The position numbers and the translations under genes are program-made. A stretch of 6,456 nucleotides of DNA from Pseudomonadota bacterium. Lineage in GTDB: Bacteria > Pseudomonadota > Alphaproteobacteria > Rhizobiales > Rhizobiaceae. Shown piece after piece: positions 1 through 5,718 of this stretch. The notes under the pieces were generated by a model. The model was not told the origin of the DNA. It saw only the letters and a list, made by a program, of their open reading frames with translations, and did no database searches. The first letter of the stretch is position 1, and each line of letters starts with the position of its first letter. The stretch covers positions 1 through 6,456 of the forward strand of contig QGUU01000144.1 of NCBI GenBank assembly GCA_003242525.1. The letters run 5' to 3'.

Positions 1-1689
1 CAGCCGGTCCATTTCCTCCGAGAGGAGAGCCACATCGGCTGCCTGCAGCGCTACCTCCGATCCGGCGGCGCCCATGGCAATCCCCACATCTGCCCGCGCA
101 AGCGCGGCCGCATCGTTGACGCCATCGCCGACAAAGGCCACCTTGCCGGACGCGGCCAGTTCACCTACCGCGCGAACCTTGTCCTCGGGCAACATGTCGG
201 CCTGGATGTCCTCCGGGCGAAGGCCCAGCTCACCGCCGATTTTAAGGGCCACCGGCCGGCGGTCTCCCGTCATCATCACGATCCGCTTCACTCCGCTCTT
301 TCGCAAGGCGGCCAGCGCTGGTGCGGAGGTTGAACGCAATCCGTCCGCAATCGTGACAGCGCCCAGAATCGTGGAATCCTTCCCAAGATAGATGACGGTT
401 TCGCTGTCTTCTGCGAGGGCCGTGAGCGCGGGATGGTCCGTCGAGGCTTGCATGGCCGACGCCAGGCGTGGATTGCCTGCCCACAACAGGCCGTTTTCGT
501 GGTGGCCAACGATGCCGGCGCTGGGTCTGGAGCTCACGTTCGTTACCTTGGCGGCCACCACGGACCGTCGGGCAGCCTCCTGCCTGATGGCAGCCGCGCT
601 GTGATGTTCGGAATGCGCTTCGATCCCTGACAGAAGAGAAAGAAAGGCATCCTCGTCGCCGTCGAGCGGGATGACCCGTGTCACCACTGCCTTGCCAGCG
701 GTAAGGGTGCCGGTCTTGTCGAAGGCGAAGGTGTCGACTGCTGCCAGCGTTTCAAGCGCTGCGCCGCCCTTGAAGAGCACGCCGCGTCGCGCCGCTGCCG
801 ACAGTGCCGAAAGGATCGCTGCCGGCACCGATATGACGATGGCGCAGGGGCTGGCTGCGACGAGCAGCGTGGCGGATTTGTAGAGCGCATCCTCCCAGTC
901 GCGCCCAAGCCAGTAGAAGGCGGCGAAGGCAAGGGCTGCTCCAGCCATGACGGCAAGAGTGTAGCGCTGGCCGAACCAGGCGCTGAATCTCTCCGAAGGC
1001 GCCTTAGCCGCCTGCGCTTCCGTCACCAGTGCAATCATGCGTGCAACGGTGCTGTCCTCGATGGTCTTCGTTACTGCGACCTCAAGAACACCGTCCAGGT
1101 TGACGGTAGCCTCAAATACCTGGGCGCCGGGGTCCTTTGCCACGGGCATGGACTCGCCGGTAATGTTTGCCTCGTCCAGCGATCCATGGCCGCTGACGAT
1201 TACGCCATCAGCAGGAACGCGAGCGCCGGGGCGCAGCACGACGACATCGCCGATCTCGAGATCGGCCGCAGGAACCTCAACGGCGGTGCCGTCAGGGCAC
1301 TTGCGCAGTGCCGTTTCCGGCCGCAACGCCATCAGGCTCTCGACCGCGCGACGGGCTCTGTCGAGAGCCTGCTCCTCCAGAGTGGTGGAAATGCTGAAAA
1401 GGGTCAGCAAGACCGCCCCCTCAAAAGGCGCTCCCACCGCGGCGGCAGCAACTGCCGCCACGACCATCAGGAGATCGATGTCGAGGATTTTTTCCCGCCA
1501 TAGGGCTCCCATGGCGCGCCATGCGGCTGGGACGCCCCCAGCCAGATAGACGATGCCAAGGCCCGTGCGGGAGGCCCAGGTAGCGCTCGCCCCCTGCAAT
1601 GGCCAGAGTGCGGCAACCGCGAGCGCCATGCCCAGGACGACCAGCGCCGTCAGCACCAATGACGCGTCGACGTTCAAACCTCGTTTCAT
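1..1689 (-). CDS. Heavy-metal translocating P1B-type ATPase (P1B-4-like), 3' end outside window
   Basis: An inner-membrane pump that uses ATP to export a transition-metal ion. The frame is open from ATG at 1689-1687 to base 1, giving 563 residues with the C-terminus cut off. It has no N-terminal HMA domain or CxxC motif; hydrophobic segments begin near residue 10. Visible in order: actuator-loop TGES at 177-180, the transmembrane metal motif SPC at 280-282, the phosphorylation motif DKTGTL with Asp324, TGD at 474-476, and the hinge GDGVND at 521-526. SPC instead of CPC, together with no HMA domain, is typical of the P1B-4 group (CoaT, CtpD, Nia), which handles Co, Ni, Fe or Zn; the specific metal is inferred. 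The usual SEHP motif of the nucleotide domain reads SEHH at 360-363. The start has only a weak purine stretch (GAGAG) as ribosome site. The frame is open further upstream to a stop at 1761-1759 but offers no ATG, GTG or TTG. The gene is transcribed away from the cardiolipin synthase gene. Confidence 0.93.
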   Translation of the reverse strand, partial: MKRGLNVDASLVLTALVVLGMALAVAALWPLQGASATWASRTGLGIVYLAGGVPAAWRAMGALWREKILDIDLLMVVAAVAAAAVGAPFEGAVLLTLFSISTTLEEQALDRARRAVESLMALRPETALRKCPDGTAVEVPAADLEIGDVVVLRPGARVPADGVIVSGHGSLDEANITGESMPVAKDPGAQVFEATVNLDGVLEVAVTKTIEDSTVARMIALVTEAQAAKAPSERFSAWFGQRYTLAVMAGAALAFAAFYWLGRDWEDALYKSATLLVAASPCAIVISVPAAILSALSAAARRGVLFKGGAALETLAAVDTFAFDKTGTLTAGKAVVTRVIPLDGDEDAFLSLLSGIEAHSEHHSAAAIRQEAARRSVVAAKVTNVSSRPSAGIVGHHENGLLWAGNPRLASAMQASTDHPALTALAEDSETVIYLGKDSTILGAVTIADGLRSTSAPALAALRKSGVKRIVMMTGDRRPVALKIGGELGLRPEDIQADMLPEDKVRAVGELAASGKVAFVGDGVNDAAALARADVGIAMGAAGSEVALQAADVALLSEEMDRL

Positions 1690-1766
1690 GCACTCTCGGC
1701 CTTTTATGATCGGGTTGCGCAGTTTTGCGGCTATCCGCGGGTCATTACACCATATGAGTTATTGGT

Positions 1767-1783
1767 AGCCGGAGAAACCGGCT
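1767..1783. repeat. Perfect inverted repeat, possible operator
   Basis: AGCCGG, then AGAAA, then CCGGCT: a perfect 6-base dyad with a 5-base centre, about 80 bases upstream of the metal ATPase start codon. No run of T follows on either strand, so it does not resemble an intrinsic terminator. Its place in the promoter region of a metal-efflux gene makes a regulator-binding site possible (MerR- and ArsR-family regulators commonly control such genes), but neither family's consensus is recognisable. Confidence 0.35.
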
Positions 1784-1830
1784 GGCATGAAGGGCGGATT
1801 TAGCGCGGAAGATGGTGGCTTATAACCGAT

Positions 1831-1850
1831 GCCCGGCCGGCGAACCGGGC
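1831..1850. repeat. GC-rich inverted repeat
   Basis: GCCCGG and CCGGGC form a perfect 6-base dyad around an 8-base spacer. It lies near the middle of the divergent intergenic region. No T tract follows on either strand. In GC-rich DNA, short dyads of this sort arise by chance, so no function is assigned. Confidence 0.25.
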
Positions 1851-1966
1851 TGCATGGATCGGGACGGGAAGACTGATGCCAGGTGCCGGATTCTGTCACC
1901 TCCACAACCAGCTAGGAACGGCGGCAATTTTCCTTGCCCTTTTCGTAATCCATTAGATGAAGCAAT

Positions 1967-1994
1967 GTCGAAAGGAGGTTCTTACACCTTCGAC
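1967..1994 (+). promoter_or_regulatory. Hairpin enclosing an AAAGGAGGT Shine-Dalgarno sequence
   Basis: GTCGAA, a bulged A, and GG pair with CCTTCGAC, giving an 8-base-pair stem around an 11-base loop. The sequence AAAGGAGGT at 1971-1979, a near-perfect complement of the 16S rRNA 3' end, is partly inside the stem. No ATG, GTG or TTG follows at normal spacing; the first ATG downstream is at 2013 and the preferred cardiolipin synthase start is at 2031. A 15-codon frame (1965-2009, stop 2010-2012) spans the hairpin. Seen directly: the dyad and the SD-like sequence. Inferred: it would fold in the 5' leader of the cardiolipin synthase mRNA if transcription starts upstream of it. Confidence 0.35.
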
Positions 1995-2030
1995 AAACGA
2001 CAGCATAATTGAATGCAGGGGCCGTCTGCC

Positions 2031-3491
2031 ATGTGGGCGCTGATCGCAAGTTACTGGCCTCATATTCTTGCAGCCGTCACAACCTTGATGGCGGCAGTGG
2101 CCGCCGCGCACGCCGCAATGACGAAGGATGAGGTGCGCGCAGCCATTGGTTGGGTCGGCGTCATTCTTCTGTCGCCCTTTGTCGGCACGTTGCTCTATGC
2201 CGTAGCGGGGATCAATCGCATCAGGCGGACCGCCGTTGCGACGGAACGAGGGGCGGCCAGGCATGAAGTTCCGGAACATGCGAGCTTCGATGCAGATTCC
2301 GCAGCGGTAGCCTCACGTTTTGGCAGGAGGTTTGCGGCGCTGAAGACAGCGGGCGACCGGATAACCCATCACGCGCTAACGACCGCAAACAGCATTGCCA
2401 TGTTCCACGGCGGCGACGAGGCCTATGCCGCGATGATCGAGGCGATTTCCGCCGCACGGCGCAGCATCCTGATGGAAACATACATCTTCGACCGTGACCC
2501 GATAGGGCTGCGCGTCGCACAAGCCCTGATCGACGCGGCGAACCGCGGAGTCGAAGTGCGCATTTTGATCGATGCGGTCGGAGCTCGCTACTCCGTTCCC
2601 AGCATCGTGGGCTATCTGCGCGAGAGGGGCGTGAGGACCTGCGTGTTCAATGGACGCATCATCACCGGACTGAGGCTGCCCTATGCCAATCTGAGAACTC
2701 ACCGCAAGATTCTTGTTGTGGATGGCACGATCGGCTTCGTTGGCGGAATGAATATCCGCCAAGGTTTCACCGCTGAATTCGCGGGAGAAAACTCCGCGCG
2801 GGACACACATTTCCGCGTGGAAGGACCAGTCATTGCCGACATTTTCGCGATTGCGGCCGAGGACTGGTTCTTCGCCAGCGGGGAACGGTTAAACGGCGAT
2901 AGCTGGCGCATCGCGCTGGAGACGGCGGGCGAGCCCGGAAGTGCCGTCTTCATGCGCGCCCTACCTTCCGGGCCGGATGCGAATCTCGAGGCCAATCACA
3001 AGATGCTGATGTGCGCCTTTTCCATCGCGCGCCGTTCCATCCGCATCATGTCCCCCTATTTCCTTCCGGATCGTGAACTGATCAGCGCGCTGACGACGGC
3101 TGCCCGCCGGGGAATAGAAATCGACATCGTCGTACCGTCCGCCAACAACCTCGTTCTCGTCGATCGCGCAATGAGGGCTCAGTTCGATCAGGTGGTCAGA
3201 AATTCCTGTCGGGTATGGCGCTCATCGGGACCGTTCAACCATTCCAAGCTGCTGGTCGTCGATTCCATGTGGGCATTCGTCGGCTCATCGAATCTCGATC
3301 CGAGGTCGTTGAGGCTCAACTTCGAAATCGATCTGGAAGTTCTGGACGCCGGCGTGGCCAAAGCGATCGAAGCGCGCATTGAAAGCGCGATGGCCTCGGC
3401 GAGGGAAGTGACCCTGGAGAGTTTGCGCGCCCGACCATTTTTGGGACGCCTGATTGATCGCATATTGTGGCTGGGCTCGCCTTACCTTTGA
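2031..3491 (+). CDS. cls: Cardiolipin synthase-type phospholipase D family protein
   Basis: Likely membrane-bound enzyme that joins phospholipid head groups, forming cardiolipin from phosphatidylglycerol. From ATG 2031 the protein has 486 residues, the size of E. coli ClsA. Two hydrophobic helices occupy about residues 2-25 and 38-60, the second in a PLDc_N-like context (GWVGVILLSPFVGTLLY) followed by a basic patch. Two HKD catalytic motifs follow: His224, Lys226, Asp231 with GG downstream, and His404, Lys406, Asp411 with GSSN downstream. After the second comes LDPRSLRLNFEI, typical of bacterial cardiolipin synthases. ATG 2031 is preferred because AGGGG at 2017-2021 is correctly spaced; ATG 2013, in frame, would add six residues and lacks a ribosome site. 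The neighbours do not indicate a special role. Other two-HKD PLD family activities cannot be excluded from sequence. Confidence 0.9.
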   Translation: MWALIASYWPHILAAVTTLMAAVAAAHAAMTKDEVRAAIGWVGVILLSPFVGTLLYAVAGINRIRRTAVATERGAARHEVPEHASFDADSAAVASRFGRRFAALKTAGDRITHHALTTANSIAMFHGGDEAYAAMIEAISAARRSILMETYIFDRDPIGLRVAQALIDAANRGVEVRILIDAVGARYSVPSIVGYLRERGVRTCVFNGRIITGLRLPYANLRTHRKILVVDGTIGFVGGMNIRQGFTAEFAGENSARDTHFRVEGPVIADIFAIAAEDWFFASGERLNGDSWRIALETAGEPGSAVFMRALPSGPDANLEANHKMLMCAFSIARRSIRIMSPYFLPDRELISALTTAARRGIEIDIVVPSANNLVLVDRAMRAQFDQVVRNSCRVWRSSGPFNHSKLLVVDSMWAFVGSSNLDPRSLRLNFEIDLEVLDAGVAKAIEARIESAMASAREVTLESLRARPFLGRLIDRILWLGSPYL

Positions 3492-3550
3492 TCTCAGGTA
3501 CAAGGTTCAGCTCAGAGCGCTGGTCGTCCCAGACAAGGGCGAAATGCTGC

Positions 3551-3571
3551 GGACCGCATGGCATATGGTCC
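3551..3571. promoter_or_regulatory. Imperfect 21-base dyad upstream of nirK
   Basis: The pattern GGACC-GC-ATG-G-CAT-AT-GGTCC has 8 of 10 base pairs symmetric about position 3561. It lies about 50 bases upstream of the centre of the NnrR-type box, a position suited to a second upstream-binding regulator. No known consensus is recognised. It lies in noncoding sequence between cls and nirK. Confidence 0.3.
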
Positions 3572-3604
3572 ATTTCGTCGCACCATGCCCTTTCAGACCT
3601 CTCC

Positions 3605-3618
3605 TTGCGCCAGCACAA
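3605..3618 (+). promoter_or_regulatory. NnrR/FNR-family binding site of nirK
   Basis: TTGCG-CCAG-CACAA fits the TTGnn-N4-nnCAA architecture of the CRP/FNR superfamily. The TTGCG half-site fits NnrR-type nitric oxide-responsive boxes of alphaproteobacterial nir and nor promoters better than the FNR consensus TTGAT-N4-ATCAA. Its centre (3611.5) is about 74 bases upstream of the nirK ATG. A -10-like hexamer at 3641-3646 would place transcription start near 3653, which puts the box at about -41.5, the classical class II activator position. The regulator gene is not in the window. Confidence 0.7.
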
Positions 3619-3640
3619 AGACCGTATGCTGCGCCGCACC

Positions 3641-3646
3641 TAAGGT
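3641..3646 (+). promoter_or_regulatory. Candidate nirK -10 element
   Basis: TAAGGT keeps the conserved first TA and last T of the sigma-70 -10 hexamer. It stands the right distance downstream of the NnrR-type box for a class II activated promoter lacking a good -35. The predicted transcript start is near 3653, leaving a leader of roughly 33 bases. Confidence 0.45.
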
Positions 3647-3649
3647 CCA

Positions 3650-3666
3650 TTTGCCATCAAGGCAAA
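3650..3666 (+). promoter_or_regulatory. Perfect inverted repeat at the predicted nirK transcript start
   Basis: TTTGCC-ATCAA-GGCAAA is a perfect 6-base dyad with a 5-base centre. It ends 6 bases before the nirK Shine-Dalgarno sequence (GGAGG, 3673-3677) and overlaps the predicted transcription start. It could be a repressor operator (it also contains a T-N11-A dyad of LysR type) or, if transcription starts a little further upstream, a small 5' leader hairpin. There is no T tract, so it is not an obvious terminator for the upstream gene. Confidence 0.4.
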
Positions 3667-3685
3667 CGAACCGGAGGTATCCGAA

Positions 3686-4795
3686 ATGATCACCAGACGC
3701 GAAGCCCTCATCGGAGCAGCCACTGCTGCCGCGGCGGCTGCGGCAGTCTCATTCCCCGCAACTGCACAGGCGGCTACCAAAAGCGCCGAAGGTCTGCCCA
3801 GGCACAAGGTGACGCTCGTCGCGCCGCCCTTTGTCCATGAACATGACCAGGTCGCGAGGACGGGGCCGCGGATCGTCGAATTCACCATGACCATCGAGGA
3901 GAAGCCCGTCGTCATCGATAACGAGGGCACCACGCTCCAGGGAATGACCTTCAACGGATCGATCCCGGGCCCGATGATGGTCGTTCACGAAGGAGACTAT
4001 GTCGAGCTGACGCTGGTCAATCCCGAGACCAACGAAATGCCCCACAACATCGATTTTCATGCCGCCACCGGCGCGCTCGGTGGGGCCGCGCTCACCCACG
4101 TCAACCCGGGAGAGCGGGTGACCCTGCGGTTCAAGGCAACGCGGACCGGGACTTTCGTCTACCACTGCGCACCCGAGGGCATGATCCCCTGGCACGTCGT
4201 GTCGGGCATGTCGGGCACGCTGATGGTGCTGCCACGCGATGGCCTCAAGGACGAGAAGGGCAACCCGCTGCGCTACGACCGGATCTACTATATCGGCGAG
4301 AACGAATTCTACATCCCGCGTGACGCGGATGGGAACTTCGTGAACTATGAGTCGCTCGGCGAGAGCTACGCCGACACGCTGGCGGTCATGCGCGGGCTGG
4401 TGCCCACCCATGTGGTCTTCAACGGTCGCGTCGGTTCGCTGACGGGCGAGAACGCCATGCAGGCGAAGGTCGGCGAGACGGTCCTGATCGTCCACAGCCA
4501 GGCCAACAGGGACACCCGCCCGCACCTGATCGGCGGTCACGGGGACTATGTGTGGGAGGAAGGCAAGTTCGCCAACCCGCCCGCCAAGGATCTTGAGACC
4601 TGGTTCATCCGAGGTGGCTCGGCCGGAGCTGCGCTCTACACCTTCCGGCAGCCCGGCGTGTACGCCTACGTGAACCACAACCTGATCGAAGCCGCCGAAC
4701 TGGGCGCTACCGCTCACTTCACGGTCGAGGGCAACTGGGATGACGATCTCATGACCCAGGTCAGCGCTCCTGCGCCGATAAGCCCCGGCAGCTAA
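3686..4795 (+). CDS. nirK: Copper-containing nitrite reductase, class I
   Basis: Periplasmic homotrimeric enzyme that reduces nitrite to nitric oxide, the committing step of denitrification, taking electrons from a cupredoxin or cytochrome c. The 369-residue precursor has a twin-arginine signal (TRREALIG, residues 3-10), an Ala-rich hydrophobic stretch and a likely cleavage after AQA at 27-29. Two cupredoxin domains follow. Type 1 copper ligands: His120, Cys161, His170, Met175. Type 2 ligands: His125, His160, His331. The proton-relay residues Asp123 and His280 and the active-site Ile282 are present. All match Alcaligenes faecalis NirK with a constant offset of 25, so the enzyme should be active. 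Motifs [11 protein letters not shown] and [13 protein letters not shown] are class I. The start is fixed by GGAGG at 3673-3677, eight bases before ATG. Control is likely through the NnrR-type box upstream. nirV follows on the same strand. Confidence 0.98.
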   Translation: MITRREALIGAATAAAAAAAVSFPATAQAATKSAEGLPRHKVTLVAPPFVHEHDQVARTGPRIVEFTMTIEEKPVVIDNEGTTLQGMTFNGSIPGPMMVVHEGDYVELTLVNPETNEMPHNIDFHAATGALGGAALTHVNPGERVTLRFKATRTGTFVYHCAPEGMIPWHVVSGMSGTLMVLPRDGLKDEKGNPLRYDRIYYIGENEFYIPRDADGNFVNYESLGESYADTLAVMRGLVPTHVVFNGRVGSLTGENAMQAKVGETVLIVHSQANRDTRPHLIGGHGDYVWEEGKFANPPAKDLETWFIRGGSAGAALYTFRQPGVYAYVNHNLIEAAELGATAHFTVEGNWDDDLMTQVSAPAPISPGS

Positions 4796-4805
4796 TGCTG
4801 CATCC

Positions 4806-4836
4806 CCGGAGCCGCGTCCAACTGGCGTGGCTCCGG
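4806..4836 (+). other. Intercistronic hairpin between nirK and nirV
   Basis: A 31-base hairpin fills about half of the 65-base gap. CCGGAGCCGCGTC pairs with GGCGTGGCTCCGG over 13 positions (11 Watson-Crick, two G-U wobbles) around the loop CAACT. It begins 10 bases after the nirK stop and ends 9 bases before the nirV Shine-Dalgarno sequence (GGAGG, 4846-4850). No U tract follows, so strong intrinsic termination is unlikely. It could protect the nirK 3' end from exonucleases and so lower the share of nirV in the message. Confidence 0.7.
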
Positions 4837-4860
4837 TCCCACTCCGGAGGTAGACAGGCA

Positions 4861-5718
4861 ATGAACATCAAATTGACTTCGATGGCCTTCATCCTCCTCG
4901 CAGGTGCCACGGCCGGATTCCTTGGCGCTGTACCTGCCTGGGCTGACAGCGATTCCCTTACAATCTCCCCGCCCGAAACAGTTACGGTGCGGCCCGGCAC
5001 GTTCGAGCATGTCCGCGCCGGGGAGTTCCTTCAAGGCGGGCGACCCGCCCGGGCTCCGCGCAGGGCGATCTCGGTCAGGCGCCCACTTGAAATCATGCGC
5101 TATCAGGTCACGCTCGCCGATTACGGCAAGTGCGTCTCGCAGGGCGCATGCAGTCCTGCCGATGGCCGCGGCCCGGATGACGGGCCCGTGACCGGCGTGA
5201 GCTATCTGGATGCCACAGCCTATGCCGAATGGCTCTCGGACGTGACCGGAGACAGGTGGCGTCTGCCGACCGACGAGGAGTGGGCTCTCGCGGCGGCCGA
5301 GAGGTTCGTTCCTGACATCGAGCCAACGGAGGAAGATCCGGACAACCCGGCGCTTGCATGGCTGTCGAGTTACAGGCGCGAGGCAAACCTGCGCCGCAAG
5401 CCTGATCCCTTCACGAAATCCAAAGGCGCGTTTGGCGAGAACTCCAACGGCGTGGCGGACATCGCAGGGAACGTCTGGGAGTGGACATCTTCCTGCTACA
5501 TGCGCGTGGCGCTCGATGAGCGCGGCGAGAGCCTGTCGGAAGTCGAGAATTGCGGCGTCCATGTCGTGGAGGGGTTCCACCGGACCTACATGTCGAACTT
5601 CATCCGTGACGGGAAGAGCGGGGGATGCGCCGTTGGCTTGCCGCCGGACAATCTCGGCTTCCGTCTGGTGCGCGACCGTCCCGGCTTTCTCCGCAAGATG
5701 TTGGATCTGCTGTCCTAG
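4861..5718 (+). CDS. nirV: NirV, exported formylglycine-generating-enzyme (SUMF1/EgtB/PvdO) family protein
   Basis: Companion gene of nirK; the family fold is that of formylglycine-generating enzyme (FGE), but NirV's biochemical role is unsettled. The 285-residue protein starts with a Sec-type signal peptide (hydrophobic residues 8-24, likely cleavage after AWA at 26-28), so it should be periplasmic like NirK. Family motifs: YQVTLADYGKC near 81-91, RLPTDEEW at 134-141, GNVWEW at 203-208, NLGFRL at 264-269. Of the two FGE active-site cysteines only the second has a counterpart, Cys256 in GGCAVG; the position five residues earlier is Gly. Other cysteines are 91, 97, 212 and 231, of which 91 and 97 might form a disulfide. 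ATG 4861 is chosen because GGAGG at 4846-4850 precedes it and the signal peptide then begins normally. An in-frame ATG at 4795, overlapping the nirK stop as TAATG, would add 22 residues. The stop overlaps the convergent TPR gene. Confidence 0.9.
   Translation: MNIKLTSMAFILLAGATAGFLGAVPAWADSDSLTISPPETVTVRPGTFEHVRAGEFLQGGRPARAPRRAISVRRPLEIMRYQVTLADYGKCVSQGACSPADGRGPDDGPVTGVSYLDATAYAEWLSDVTGDRWRLPTDEEWALAAAERFVPDIEPTEEDPDNPALAWLSSYRREANLRRKPDPFTKSKGAFGENSNGVADIAGNVWEWTSSCYMRVALDERGESLSEVENCGVHVVEGFHRTYMSNFIRDGKSGGCAVGLPPDNLGFRLVRDRPGFLRKMLDLLS

Larger units (their letters stand above)
1690..2030. other. Divergent intergenic region, no convincing gene
   Basis: About 340 bases separate the starts of the metal ATPase (minus) and the cardiolipin synthase (plus), so promoters for both should lie here. 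No clear consensus -35/-10 pair stands out on either strand. The region contains three inverted repeats, listed separately, and a direct repeat of TTGCG at 1715-1719 and 1725-1729, followed by a short dyad GCGG-CTAT-CCGC at 1727-1738 near the ATPase start. A 66-codon open frame at 1812-2012 has no family-like composition and is not called as a gene. Confidence 0.7.

Noticed and set aside
1037..1549. A 170-codon plus-strand frame rich in Ser, Thr and Arg opposite the metal ATPase
   Set aside because: It lies wholly antisense to a well-supported P-type ATPase and has the low-complexity composition of a shadow frame.
1421..1693. A 90-codon minus-strand frame starting with GTG four bases upstream of the ATPase ATG
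   Set aside because: It is out of frame with the ATPase, has no recognisable motif, and overlaps the ATPase N-terminal coding region.
1915..1949. GGAAC at 1915-1919 as a general-stress (EcfG-type) -35 element
   Set aside because: No GTT-type -10 element lies at the required 16-17 base spacing; the nearest similar bases (CGTAAT at 1944) are 24 bases away.
1812..2012. A 66-codon plus-strand frame in the divergent intergenic region
   Set aside because: No ribosome site, no family-like sequence, and it runs through the inverted repeats; its only notable part is the SD-containing hairpin, reported separately.
3484..3506. ACCTTTG and CAAGGT as a terminator for the cardiolipin synthase gene
   Set aside because: The stem is short with a bulge, it overlaps the stop codon, and no T tract follows.
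3749..4861. A 370-codon open frame on the minus strand covering nearly all of nirK
   Set aside because: It is the mirror of a GC-rich coding sequence. Its translation has no recognisable domain, while the plus strand encodes a complete NirK with all copper ligands.
4792..5580. A 262-codon open frame on the minus strand across nirV
   Set aside because: The translation is family-less and the plus strand carries clear FGE-family motifs; codon bias creates the antisense opening.
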